Positions 37,453 to 48,387 of a stretch of 64,000 nt of DNA are shown in pieces (within the stretch, counting starts at the first letter, position 1; each line of letters opens with the position of its first letter). A program made the translations under genes and the position numbers. The DNA comes from Mallotus nudiflorus (lineage: Eukaryota; Streptophyta; Magnoliopsida; Malpighiales; Euphorbiaceae). The notes beneath the pieces were generated by a model. The model did not search any database, was not told where the DNA came from, and worked only from the letters and a program-made list of their open reading frames with translations. The DNA lies in assembly GCA_947683625.1 (NCBI GenBank), contig CANTUR010000145.1:3365501-3429500 (forward strand). The letters run 5' to 3'.

Positions 37453-40197
37453 TTGCAAGAGTTGTTGGAGAAGGGTTTTATCAGACCTAGTGTTTCCCCT
37501 TGGGGTGCACCAGTCTTGTTTGTGAAGAAGAATGATGGTACCCTGAGACTGTGCATTGACTACAGAGAGCTTAATAAGGTGACAGTGAAGAACAAGTATC
37601 CTCTCCCGAGGATAGATGATTTGTTTGATCAGCTCCAGGGTGCACAATTCTTTTCTAAGGTCGACTTGAGGTCGGGTTATCATCAGTTGCGGATTAGTGA
37701 AGCTGATATTCCTAAGACAGCATTCCGCACTCGATATGGTCATTATGAGTTTCTGGTGATGTCTTTTGGTTTGACTAATGCACCAGCAGCTTTTATGGAC
37801 CTGATGAACAGAGTATTCCGATCGTATGTGGATCAGTTTGTGGTAGTCTTCATTGATGATATACTAGTATATTCGAGGAGTATGGAAGAGCATGTATATC
37901 ACTTGAGGATTGTACTACAGACACTGAGAGATCATCAGCTTTATGCTAAATTCTCGAAGTGTGATTTCTGGATGGAGAGTGTTTCTTTTCTTGGACACGT
38001 AGTGTCTAAAGAAGGTATTCAGGTTGATCCACAGAAGGTTGAAGCAGTATCTGAGTGGCCTAGACCTACTTCAGTTACTGAGATTCGGAGTTTTCTGGGT
38101 TTAGCCGGGTATTATAGGCGGTTTGTGCAGGATTTTTCCAGGATTGCAGCCCCTATGACTCGCTTGACTCAGAAGAATGTTAGATTCGAGTGGTCAGAAG
38201 CTTGTGAGAATAGTTTTCAGTTGTTGAAGGAGAAGTTGACCACAGCGCCAGTATTAGCTTTGCCTAATAGTGTGGATAAGTTCACAGTTTACTGTGATGC
38301 CTCTAGAATTGGTTTTGGTTGTGTGTTGATGCAGAATGGAAGGGTGATAGCCTATGCTTCGAGGCAGTTAAAGAAGCATGAGCAGAACTATCCTACACAT
38401 GATCTTGAGATGGCTGTAGTGATCTTTGCTTTGAAGATTTGGAGACATTATCTGTACGGGGTGACTTGTGAGATATTTACTGATCACAAGAGCCTTAAGT
38501 ACATTTTCCAGCAGCGAGATTTGAATTTGAGGCAGAGAAGATGGTTGGAACTATTGAAGGATTATGATTGTGAGATTCTTTACCATCCGGGTAAAGCTAA
38601 TGTTGTAGCAGATGCCTTGAGTAGGAAGTCCTCAGGTAGTCTTGCTCACATCGGTGTGGAGAGGAGACCATTGATCCAGGAATTGCATCTGATGGTGGAT
38701 CAAGGTCTGATGATGAAGATCAGTAGATCATGTGGACTGTTAGCTCAATTTAAAGTACGATCTGTGCTAAGGGATAGGATTAAAGCAGCTCAGAGCCGAG
38801 ATCCTATTCTGGAAGAGCTTGCAGAGAATGTCAGAGCAGGGAAGTTCACTGATTTCACACTTGATGATGATGGTGTGTTGTGGATCAGTGGTAGATTGTG
38901 TGTTCCTGATGTGGATGATTTGAGAGAAGAGATCTTAGAGGAAGCACATTCTACAGCCTACAACGTTCATCCTGGTGTTACTAAGATGTACCACAATATC
39001 AGAGATCTATACTGGTGGGATGGATTGAAGAAGGATGTTGCTGATTATGTTGCTAAGTGCTTGTCGTGTCAGCAAGTGAAAGCCGAACATCAGAAGCCTT
39101 CTGGGAAGCTTCAGCCTCTTCCTATTCCCGAGTGGAAATGGGAAAGGATAGCTATGGATTTTGTGGTCGGTTTACCTCGTTCGAAGGATGGATACGATTC
39201 CATCTGGGTGATTGTAGACAGGTTGACGAAGTCTGCACATTTCTTGCCTGTGAAAGCCACATATTCAGTTGCTAGATTGGCGAAGTTGTACGTGAAGCAT
39301 ATTGTATGCCTTCATGGAGTACCTGTGTCCATTGTGTCAGATAGAGGTTCGGTGTTTACTTCTCATTTTTGGCAGAAGTTGCAAGAAGCGATGGGCACTA
39401 GGTTGGATTTCAGTACTGCTTTTCATCCTCAGACAGATGGTCAGTCTGAGAGGACGATCCAGACACTGGAAGATATGTTGAGGATGTGTGTCTTGGATTT
39501 GGGAGGTAGCTGGGATGATCATTTGTCGCTTGTTGAGTTTGCATATAATAACAGCTACCATAGCAGTATTGGCATGGCACCATATGAGGCATTGTATGGA
39601 AGGAAGTGTAGATCCCCGTTGAGTTGGGATGAGATTGGTGAGAGAGCTTTGACTGGACCAGAGATGGTTCAAGATGCTGCAGAGAAAGTCGCCGTGATCA
39701 AGCGTAGATTAGAGACCGCAGTTAGCAGACAGAAGAGTTATGCGGATCCTAGGCGCAGAGATGTGGAGCTTCAGGTTGGAGATTTCGTTTTTCTGAAAGT
39801 ATCTCCGATGAAGGGTGTGATGAGATTTGGCAGAAAGGGTAAGTTAGCACTGAGATATATTGGACCGTTTGAGATTCTGGAGAGAATTGGCACTGTTGCA
39901 TATCGGTTGGATTTGCCTCCGAGTATGTCACAAGTGCATCCAGTATTTCATATCTCGATGTTGAGGAAGTATATCTCAGACCCTTCACACGTGTTGCAAC
40001 CTGACAGTGTGGAAGTGACTGAAGATTTGACGTTTGTGGAAGAACCTGTGGCGATCGTAGATTTTCAAGTTCGACAGTTGCGATCGAAGCAGATTCCGAT
40101 GGTCAAGGTTTTGTGGCGTAACGACAGAGTTGAAGAGCATACGTGGGAGACTGAAGCTGAGATGCGAGCTTCTTACCCGTATCTCTTTCCTTCCTGA
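37453..40197 (+). CDS. Copy B Pol: reverse transcriptase, RNase H, integrase, chromodomain
   Basis: The open frame of 914 codons after the third stop continues the Gag-Pol frame; it has no own initiator and would need readthrough. RT: first Asp in SKVDLRSGYHQLR (residue 71) and FIDDIL (135-136). RNase H: CDASRIGFG (Asp 282), Glu 319, TDHKS (Asp 344), ADALS. Integrase: zinc-binding H499, H506, C536, C539; catalytic D569 (AMDF), D630 (SDRG), E666 (GQSER). The GPY/F-type module RYIGPFEILE is at 801-810. A chromodomain follows at about 864-905 (VKVLWRN, VEEHTWE). All catalytic residues are present. Role: cDNA synthesis in particles, then nuclear integration, with the chromodomain thought to direct insertion to heterochromatin. 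Residue 57 is Leu, Phe in copy C. Confidence 0.93.
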   Translation: MQELLEKGFIRPSVSPWGAPVLFVKKNDGTLRLCIDYRELNKVTVKNKYPLPRIDDLFDQLQGAQFFSKVDLRSGYHQLRISEADIPKTAFRTRYGHYEFLVMSFGLTNAPAAFMDLMNRVFRSYVDQFVVVFIDDILVYSRSMEEHVYHLRIVLQTLRDHQLYAKFSKCDFWMESVSFLGHVVSKEGIQVDPQKVEAVSEWPRPTSVTEIRSFLGLAGYYRRFVQDFSRIAAPMTRLTQKNVRFEWSEACENSFQLLKEKLTTAPVLALPNSVDKFTVYCDASRIGFGCVLMQNGRVIAYASRQLKKHEQNYPTHDLEMAVVIFALKIWRHYLYGVTCEIFTDHKSLKYIFQQRDLNLRQRRWLELLKDYDCEILYHPGKANVVADALSRKSSGSLAHIGVERRPLIQELHLMVDQGLMMKISRSCGLLAQFKVRSVLRDRIKAAQSRDPILEELAENVRAGKFTDFTLDDDGVLWISGRLCVPDVDDLREEILEEAHSTAYNVHPGVTKMYHNIRDLYWWDGLKKDVADYVAKCLSCQQVKAEHQKPSGKLQPLPIPEWKWERIAMDFVVGLPRSKDGYDSIWVIVDRLTKSAHFLPVKATYSVARLAKLYVKHIVCLHGVPVSIVSDRGSVFTSHFWQKLQEAMGTRLDFSTAFHPQTDGQSERTIQTLEDMLRMCVLDLGGSWDDHLSLVEFAYNNSYHSSIGMAPYEALYGRKCRSPLSWDEIGERALTGPEMVQDAAEKVAVIKRRLETAVSRQKSYADPRRRDVELQVGDFVFLKVSPMKGVMRFGRKGKLALRYIGPFEILERIGTVAYRLDLPPSMSQVHPVFHISMLRKYISDPSHVLQPDSVEVTEDLTFVEEPVAIVDFQVRQLRSKQIPMVKVLWRNDRVEEHTWETEAEMRASYPYLFPS

Positions 40198-40238
40198 TTC
40201 TGTAATCTTGTTTTTAGAATTCGGGGACGAATTCTTGT

Positions 40239-40250
40239 AAGGGGGGAAGA
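40239..40250 (+). other. Polypurine tract of copy B
   Basis: AAGGGGGGAAGA ends 1 base before the second LTR (40252). An identical tract precedes the third LTR at 48375-48386. Only about 54 bases separate the Pol stop from the LTR, so there is no env-like or extra ORF. Confidence 0.9.
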
Positions 40251-40251
40251 C

Positions 40252-43200
40252 TGTAATATCCCGTGTTTTTAAAAATATTTTTACATTGTACCGGGATATG
40301 CAGTGTCAATAATTTTGACTATATATGCGATATTTTTATGAGTTGATATGTATTTTAAACCTATTTTAATTACTGTCTATTATTTTCAGTATTTTACGTA
40401 AAATTTTCCCGGGACTTTCATTTTCGGGGAAATTTCCACGTAAACAATGTATTATTAATTATTTTAAATGTATTTACGGACTTGCATGAACTCATACATA
40501 TTTTTAAATTATTAAATAAAGCCTGTGTGTGTATATTTATTTAATTAGGGTTTATTATTACCCTAATATTTTATTATTTATTTATTATTATTTGATTATT
40601 TTATTTATTATTAAATTATTAAAAATTTATTATTTTATTATTATTTATTTATTAATATTTAATTATTTTAATTTATTTTATTTTTTTTCTTTTTCTTTTT
40701 TTTTTCTTTTCCTTTTTCTTTCTTTTTCTTTTCCTTTCTCTTTCCTTTTCTTCTTTTTCTTTTTCTTCTTCTTCTTCTTCTCTTCTTCCCGCGAGCGCCG
40801 ACCACATTCCTCACCGCCGTTTCTCCCTCCTCCGGCCACCGTTTTCGACACCGCCGGTCTCTATCTTCTCCTTGAGCTCCGGTGAGTGTTATTCTAGCTT
40901 TGGTTTGAGCTAAAATGGTCTAGAATTGCTTAGGTTTCGATTTGAAGTTTTCGGCCTCTTTGAGTTTTTGATTTTTTTGAGCTTCGACTTGGATGATTCA
41001 TGGAAACTTCCTTCACAAATGTTGTTCCTGGTAGCTTAATCTTCATGTATGAATTTTTACAGAATTTTTGGAGATTGTTTGGATTTTTGGGTATTTTTGA
41101 ATATTTTAATATTATTTTCTAATTTTCGGAAATTAATTATTTAAATTATGAAATTGGAGTTTATGGTTGAATTAGGTGTTGAAATGAATTATAGAAATTT
41201 ATTTGGAATTTTTATGAATTTCTAAGTATTTATTTTTAATTATTGAAGTTTAGGTGATTTTGGAAAATTAAGTTAATTGTGTTTTAAATTGAATTTAATT
41301 GGTTAATTGAGTTTAATTATTGATATTATTGATATATATGTTGAGAAAATTAATTTTGGATAATTGTATGATTTTTGGTGAATTTTTGAAGTAATTTAGG
41401 TATATATATATATATAGGGGTATTTTGGTAATTTTACCCTAAATTGTCTAAAAATGTAATTTAATTGGTTTTAATATTTATTTAAGGTATAAAAATGATT
41501 TCTACAAAATATTTGGTATTTTTAACTAATTAAAACTATTTTCCGGGAATTATTTTCAATTATATATATAATATACGGTTTTTCTAATAAAATGAGTTTT
41601 AATCGGTTTTTACAGTGTTTCAAGATTTATTATGTAATTTCTACGTATGAAATGTATTTTTATGATTTAAGGATATTTTTGGTATATTTGAATATATATT
41701 CTGTGTTTGTGGACCCCGGTCGACAGATTGTAGTCTGGAGTCCGATCGAGGGGTTGTGATTGATTGTGGTGTTTATTTTTGAAGTGTATTTTCTTTGCAA
41801 GGTCGGCTCTACTCTTTTGAGTAGAGAGATGTCCGTTTTACAGGGGAGGTTCTGCCGGATTTTCGGTAGAATTCTCGTAAAACGTGATATCCAGTCGAAT
41901 CCTAATTTTCGATTCTGTGTTGAATACTCTAGATTTAATTCTAGGATTTTTGTTAGGGTTATTCTGATGTCGATTAATTATTTCTTGTTTAGTTGCGCCG
42001 AGACCGAGGGTTAGTGGACCAGGCCCGTCGGACCTGTCTCGTGGAGCGCATTAGGTGAGTTACTATATTATATATATATGCTTAGGATGCATGATTTAGA
42101 AAATGCATGTTTTATTTTGACTAAATATGCATAAATAATATGATTTATATTCAAGTATATTTTTGGTATATTTTTGGTATATAATAAATTATATACATGT
42201 TTTATTAATAAAATATATTTAAAATGTTTTTAAATATATTTTTAGTTTAATTCATGATTTGATTGGATTTATTTGACATATATATACTCAAAATATACCT
42301 GGTTTATGTTTGGTATATTTTCGGTATATATATGGTTTATATTGCTATTTCATTTATATCCATGCATCATTTATTTTTGTGAATGAATGTTTTATTATTT
42401 ATTAATGAAGGATATCAATAGAACGTGCTACCTAGTGGGCAGCACTAGGACCGAGTACGTACCGGTACGCCTATAGCTTTAGGCTATATTACTAACTTAT
42501 TTGTGGATATTGAATTGATTATGATTATTGATATGTGTGAGATGTGGTTTGAGTGTGATTGCTGGAGCTCGGTTGACCAAGTGTCTCGGGGCCAATCACA
42601 CTGGCAGTCAGACTGTTGGAGCTCGGTTGACTTAGTGTCTCGGGGCCAGTCTACTGTCCATATGGATTAAGTGGATATATTTGGAATAAGTGAGCCTGTA
42701 TGGCCAGAGTGTTGTTTAACACTATTTTCTGAGGTTGCGATATTCTAGGGTTCTATGTGATCCTTCATAAAAGTTGATTTTCAGAAAAAATATATAAAAT
42801 GATTTTTCTGCATCTGTATGAACTTGCCTGTATATATACATATTACTCATATACTGTTGACTGTATGCATTATCACTTAGAGTGTATGTATATATATTAT
42901 AGTAATTCACTCAGTGAGGTCTGACTCCCCTCCGTTGACTATTTTTCAGGAGAGTCAACTTCCTCAGACCTCAGTAGCAGGTCGATACGCCGGATTTCTT
43001 CCGCCCCGGCTTCTTTATGTAAATTGTCTACTTGAGTCTTATTTATTTTATCTAGACACTGCAGTAGTTGTAAATTAAAGTGTTGGATTTTATGTACTTT
43101 ATTTTAAAGAGATGTATTATAGTAAAACTGGATTTGTATAAAGATTATATATTTACGAGATTATATATGTGATGTGATGAGTTTTGAATTATATCCAGTT

Positions 43201-43367
43201 GATATGGATGATATTGTAATATTTATGATTTTTATTTTCCGCTGCATATTATATTTTTATGGTTATCATTGCATATTTATTTTATTTTTAGGCTTGCTAC
43301 GGGTTCCGGATTCGAAAGAATTCCCGTTCCCTAGCGCCGGTCATGGCCCCTGTTTTGGGTCGTGACA
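40252..43367 (+). mobile_element. B/C tandem, middle LTR (shared)
   Basis: 3116 bp. It serves as 3' LTR for copy B and 5' LTR for copy C, with no target duplication on either side. The polypurine tract precedes it and the primer-binding site follows, as at element borders. It carries T at 42616, like the first LTR (34480), where the third LTR has C (50752). Confidence 0.95.
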
Positions 43368-43371
43368 AAGT

Positions 43372-43399
43372 TGGTATCAGAGCGAAGTTCGTATCAGAG
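43372..43399 (+). other. Primer-binding site of copy C with partial duplication
   Basis: Same as in copy B: TGGTATCAGAGC at 43372-43383 and a repeated GTATCAGAG at 43391-43399. Confidence 0.85.
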
Positions 43400-43581
43400 T
43401 GGAGTTCTGTGTCAGGGCTTAGTTTTGTGAGTTGTGGCCCTAATTTTAAAGTTGTGTTTTCTGTTGGACTACTGCAGTGTATTAGGTTCGAGTATGTCTT
43501 GATGAGTATTCCTTGCTGTAGTTTTCAGCGTTATTCCTCCGTTGTCTGTTTTGTCTGAATCTTTCCGTTTATCTTTTCAGA

Positions 43582-45588
43582 ATGAGGAGGCGAGCGCGTG
43601 TCGCTCCACCGGTCGTTGAGGCCAAGGATGATGAGTCTTTTCAGGACGAGGTTTTACCTCCTGAGCCGCCAGTTAGGCGTAGAGGTCGTGGCAGGGGTAG
43701 ACCTCGAGGAGCGGCAGGTCGCCGTAGGCAGAGAGAGTTACAGGACGAGGAGCCTGTTGAGCCTGAGTTTGATGTTCCTGTTCCTCCAGTTGTTCAGCCT
43801 GTTCAGCCTGCCTATCAGCAGGGTATGTCTGACCCTGAGGCAGCTTTGTTCTATGCCAGAGTTGGCAGGATTGCTTTTGATGGTACTTCTGATCCTTTAG
43901 ATTTTCTGCATGCGATTGAGACTAGGACTCGGACTGCTCATACCGAGTACCAGAGGATCATGATCGTTGAGTTGTCTGTCGAGGGACCAGCCTTGGATTG
44001 GTTCATTCAGATGATCCAGCCTTATATGATGACGATGACATGGGTTCAGTTTCGAGAGCGATTCATGAGGAGATTTTGTCCAGAGCCTCTTCGTTTGAGC
44101 TATCATCTTCGTCTGACTAGTATTTCTCGTGGAGATCGATCTGTAGAGGAGTATACCCGAGAGTTTCTTCGTCTGGGTAGATATGCTGAGGATCTGATGC
44201 GAGATCAGTATTTCACTGTTACTACCTATGTTACTGGTTTGGGTTCAGTTTTTGCTGGTATGCCTACAGCAGGTCTTACTCTCGAGTTGGTGATTGACCT
44301 AGCTAAGGAGATCGAGCTGAGGTTAGTTAGGCAGGGAACGATGCCTGATTATTACCAGTTGGGAGTTCAGTCGAGTGGATTGCAGGCTACTCCGTATTCG
44401 AGTTTTCATGTTGGTTCGAGTAGTCAGCAGCGAGGTTCGACTCAGCAGAGTCAGAGACAGCAGCAGCGAGTGCATCGGAGCAGTAGACATGGTCGTGGAG
44501 GTCAGCGTAAATCGTTCAGATTTGGGTCAGGTGCTTCGAGCAGCAGCAGTGGTCGTAGTTCTGGATCAGCGGCCAATGTTTGTCAAACTTATGGTAGAGT
44601 CCATCAGGGACCGTGTTATCTGACACCGTTGACATGTTTCAGATGTGGGCAGACGGGACATTTTGCCAGATCGTGTCCTTACCCCGGATATCAGCAGCAG
44701 CAGATTCCGCGATTCCCATAGCAGTCGATTGCTAGTGCAGCACCCGTGCCATTTCAGTTGCCACCAGCTCAGCATCAGAGTTCTACTCAGTTTGTTCCAC
44801 AGCAGAGTCGTGGTAGAGGTACTAGAGGAGGTGCCAGAGGTGTTGGCCAGGCTTCTACCAGTCAGCAGGGAGGTTGAGGTCAGGCGAGAGTCTTCCATCT
44901 GACTCAGCAGGATGCTCAGGCATCTAATGCAGTCGTGGCAGGTATTCTTTCTGTTTGTTACCTGGATGCTTTGGTTTTGTTTGATCCGGGTGCCACACAT
45001 TCGTTTGTTTCTCCCATTTTTGCTTCTAAATCTTGTTGGCAAGCTTCGAGGACGGCTTTTCCTTTGTCTGTTGCCACTCCTCTGAGTGATTCTTTGGACA
45101 CCGATATTGTTCTTTCTGGTTGTCCAGTTCTCGTGGGAGATAGAGAATTACCCGTTGATTTGATTTTGTTGGATGTGATGGAGTTTGATGTTATTCTGGG
45201 AATGGATTGGTTATCCCAGCATTATGTCGTGGTTGATTGCAGGAATAAGGAGGTGATTTTCAGAATTCCTGATGAAGTAGAATTTAAGTTTGTTGGTGAC
45301 AGGAGTTCAGCACCTCAGAATCTTATTTCTGCTATTTCTGCTAGGAAGTTGTTGAGGAAAGGTTGTCAGGGGTTTTTGGCATTGGTTAGGGATACGTCAG
45401 TGGAGAAGTTATCACTCACAGATGTTCCTGTTGCTTGTGAGTTTCCTGATGTTTTTCCCGAGGAGTTACCAGGTTTACCACCTCATAGAGAGATTGAGTT
45501 CTGTATAGATGTGGTTCCAGGTATTACTCCTATATCTATGCCACCCTATCGTATGGCTCCTGCAGAGTTGAGAGAGTTGAAGGAGTAG
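43582..45588 (+). pseudogene. Copy C gag and protease, same three nonsense codons as copy B
   Basis: Appears identical to the copy B segment, with the stops at 44719-44721 (TAG), 44875-44877 (TGA) and 45586-45588 (TAG). Gag with the CFRCGQTGHFARSC knuckle and the LFDPGATHSF protease motif are otherwise intact. Sharing all three lesions shows that the copies derive from one already defective element rather than decaying independently. Confidence 0.9.
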
Positions 45589-48333
45589 TTGCAAGAGTTG
45601 TTGGAGAAGGGTTTTATCAGACCTAGTGTTTCCCCTTGGGGTGCACCAGTCTTGTTTGTGAAGAAGAATGATGGTACCCTGAGACTGTGCATTGACTACA
45701 GAGAGCTTAATAAGGTGACAGTGAAGAACAAGTATCCTCTCCCGAGGATAGATGATTTTTTTGATCAGCTCCAGGGTGCACAATTCTTTTCTAAGGTCGA
45801 CTTGAGGTCGGGTTATCATCAGTTGCGGATTAGTGAAGCTGATATTCCTAAGACAGCATTCCGCACTCGATATGGTCATTATGAGTTTCTGGTGATGTCT
45901 TTTGGTTTGACTAATGCACCAGCAGCTTTTATGGACCTGATGAACAGAGTATTCCGATCGTATGTGGATCAGTTTGTGGTAGTCTTCATTGATGATATAC
46001 TAGTATATTCGAGGAGTATGGAAGAGCATGTATATCACTTGAGGATTGTACTACAGACACTGAGAGATCATCAGCTTTATGCTAAATTCTCGAAGTGTGA
46101 TTTCTGGATGGAGAGTGTTTCTTTTCTTGGACACGTAGTGTCTAAAGAAGGTATTCAGGTTGATCCACAGAAGGTTGAAGCAGTATCTGAGTGGCCTAGA
46201 CCTACTTCAGTTACTGAGATTCGGAGTTTTCTGGGTTTAGCCGGGTATTATAGGCGGTTTGTGCAGGATTTTTCCAGGATTGCAGCCCCTATGACTCGCT
46301 TGACTCAGAAGAATGTTAGATTCGAGTGGTCAGAAGCTTGTGAGAATAGTTTTCAGTTGTTGAAGGAGAAGTTGACCACAGCGCCAGTATTAGCTTTGCC
46401 TAATAGTGTGGATAAGTTCACAGTTTACTGTGATGCCTCTAGAATTGGTTTTGGTTGTGTGTTGATGCAGAATGGAAGGGTGATAGCCTATGCTTCGAGG
46501 CAGTTAAAGAAGCATGAGCAGAACTATCCTACACATGATCTTGAGATGGCTGTAGTGATCTTTGCTTTGAAGATTTGGAGACATTATCTGTACGGGGTGA
46601 CTTGTGAGATATTTACTGATCACAAGAGCCTTAAGTACATTTTCCAGCAGCGAGATTTGAATTTGAGGCAGAGAAGATGGTTGGAACTATTGAAGGATTA
46701 TGATTGTGAGATTCTTTACCATCCGGGTAAAGCTAATGTTGTAGCAGATGCCTTGAGTAGGAAGTCCTCAGGTAGTCTTGCTCACATCGGTGTGGAGAGG
46801 AGACCATTGATCCAGGAATTGCATCTGATGGTGGATCAAGGTCTGATGATGAAGATCAGTAGATCATGTGGACTGTTAGCTCAATTTAAAGTACGATCTG
46901 TGCTAAGGGATAGGATTAAAGCAGCTCAGAGCCGAGATCCTATTCTGGAAGAGCTTGCAGAGAATGTCAGAGCAGGGAAGTTCACTGATTTCACACTTGA
47001 TGATGATGGTGTGTTGTGGATCAGTGGTAGATTGTGTGTTCCTGATGTGGATGATTTGAGAGAAGAGATCTTAGAGGAAGCACATTCTACAGCCTACAAC
47101 GTTCATCCTGGTGTTACTAAGATGTACCACAATATCAGAGATCTATACTGGTGGGATGGATTGAAGAAGGATGTTGCTGATTATGTTGCTAAGTGCTTGT
47201 CGTGTCAGCAAGTGAAAGCCGAACATCAGAAGCCTTCTGGGAAGCTTCAGCCTCTTCCTATTCCCGAGTGGAAATGGGAAAGGATAGCTATGGATTTTGT
47301 GGTCGGTTTACCTCGTTCGAAGGATGGATACGATTCCATCTGGGTGATTGTAGACAGGTTGACGAAGTCTGCACATTTCTTGCCTGTGAAAGCCACATAT
47401 TCAGTTGCTAGATTGGCGAAGTTGTACGTGAAGCATATTGTATGCCTTCATGGAGTACCTGTGTCCATTGTGTCAGATAGAGGTTCGGTGTTTACTTCTC
47501 ATTTTTGGCAGAAGTTGCAAGAAGCGATGGGCACTAGGTTGGATTTCAGTACTGCTTTTCATCCTCAGACAGATGGTCAGTCTGAGAGGACGATCCAGAC
47601 ACTGGAAGATATGTTGAGGATGTGTGTCTTGGATTTGGGAGGTAGCTGGGATGATCATTTGTCGCTTGTTGAGTTTGCATATAATAACAGCTACCATAGC
47701 AGTATTGGCATGGCACCATATGAGGCATTGTATGGAAGGAAGTGTAGATCCCCGTTGAGTTGGGATGAGATTGGTGAGAGAGCTTTGACTGGACCAGAGA
47801 TGGTTCAAGATGCTGCAGAGAAAGTCGCCGTGATCAAGCGTAGATTAGAGACCGCAGTTAGCAGACAGAAGAGTTATGCGGATCCTAGGCGCAGAGATGT
47901 GGAGCTTCAGGTTGGAGATTTCGTTTTTCTGAAAGTATCTCCGATGAAGGGTGTGATGAGATTTGGCAGAAAGGGTAAGTTAGCACTGAGATATATTGGA
48001 CCGTTTGAGATTCTGGAGAGAATTGGCACTGTTGCATATCGGTTGGATTTGCCTCCGAGTATGTCACAAGTGCATCCAGTATTTCATATCTCGATGTTGA
48101 GGAAGTATATCTCAGACCCTTCACACGTGTTGCAACCTGACAGTGTGGAAGTGACTGAAGATTTGACGTTTGTGGAAGAACCTGTGGCGATCGTAGATTT
48201 TCAAGTTCGACAGTTGCGATCGAAGCAGATTCCGATGGTCAAGGTTTTGTGGCGTAACGACAGAGTTGAAGAGCATACGTGGGAGACTGAAGCTGAGATG
48301 CGAGCTTCTTACCCGTATCTCTTTCCTTCCTGA
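45589..48333 (+). CDS. Copy C Pol: reverse transcriptase, RNase H, integrase, chromodomain
   Basis: A 914-codon open frame with the same domain order and residues as copy B: RT FIDDIL at 134-139, RNase H Asp 282/Asp 344, integrase HHCC (499, 506, 536, 539) and D569/D630/E666, GPF module, chromodomain. The one amino-acid difference I found is Phe at residue 57 (Leu in B), from a G-to-T change at 45759, in the conserved PRIDDL segment upstream of the RT catalytic core. As in B, the frame lies downstream of an in-frame stop, so expression would need readthrough or internal initiation. Confidence 0.92.
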   Translation: MQELLEKGFIRPSVSPWGAPVLFVKKNDGTLRLCIDYRELNKVTVKNKYPLPRIDDFFDQLQGAQFFSKVDLRSGYHQLRISEADIPKTAFRTRYGHYEFLVMSFGLTNAPAAFMDLMNRVFRSYVDQFVVVFIDDILVYSRSMEEHVYHLRIVLQTLRDHQLYAKFSKCDFWMESVSFLGHVVSKEGIQVDPQKVEAVSEWPRPTSVTEIRSFLGLAGYYRRFVQDFSRIAAPMTRLTQKNVRFEWSEACENSFQLLKEKLTTAPVLALPNSVDKFTVYCDASRIGFGCVLMQNGRVIAYASRQLKKHEQNYPTHDLEMAVVIFALKIWRHYLYGVTCEIFTDHKSLKYIFQQRDLNLRQRRWLELLKDYDCEILYHPGKANVVADALSRKSSGSLAHIGVERRPLIQELHLMVDQGLMMKISRSCGLLAQFKVRSVLRDRIKAAQSRDPILEELAENVRAGKFTDFTLDDDGVLWISGRLCVPDVDDLREEILEEAHSTAYNVHPGVTKMYHNIRDLYWWDGLKKDVADYVAKCLSCQQVKAEHQKPSGKLQPLPIPEWKWERIAMDFVVGLPRSKDGYDSIWVIVDRLTKSAHFLPVKATYSVARLAKLYVKHIVCLHGVPVSIVSDRGSVFTSHFWQKLQEAMGTRLDFSTAFHPQTDGQSERTIQTLEDMLRMCVLDLGGSWDDHLSLVEFAYNNSYHSSIGMAPYEALYGRKCRSPLSWDEIGERALTGPEMVQDAAEKVAVIKRRLETAVSRQKSYADPRRRDVELQVGDFVFLKVSPMKGVMRFGRKGKLALRYIGPFEILERIGTVAYRLDLPPSMSQVHPVFHISMLRKYISDPSHVLQPDSVEVTEDLTFVEEPVAIVDFQVRQLRSKQIPMVKVLWRNDRVEEHTWETEAEMRASYPYLFPS

Positions 48334-48387
48334 TTCTGTAATCTTGTTTTTAGAATTCGGGGACGAATTCTTGTAAGGGGGGAAGAC

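Noticed and set aside
35232..48387. Endogenous pararetrovirus or env-bearing retrovirus
   Set aside because: There are paired LTRs, a primer-binding site, polypurine tracts and an integrase with chromodomain, but no movement protein, and only about 54 bases between Pol and the LTR, leaving no room for an env gene.
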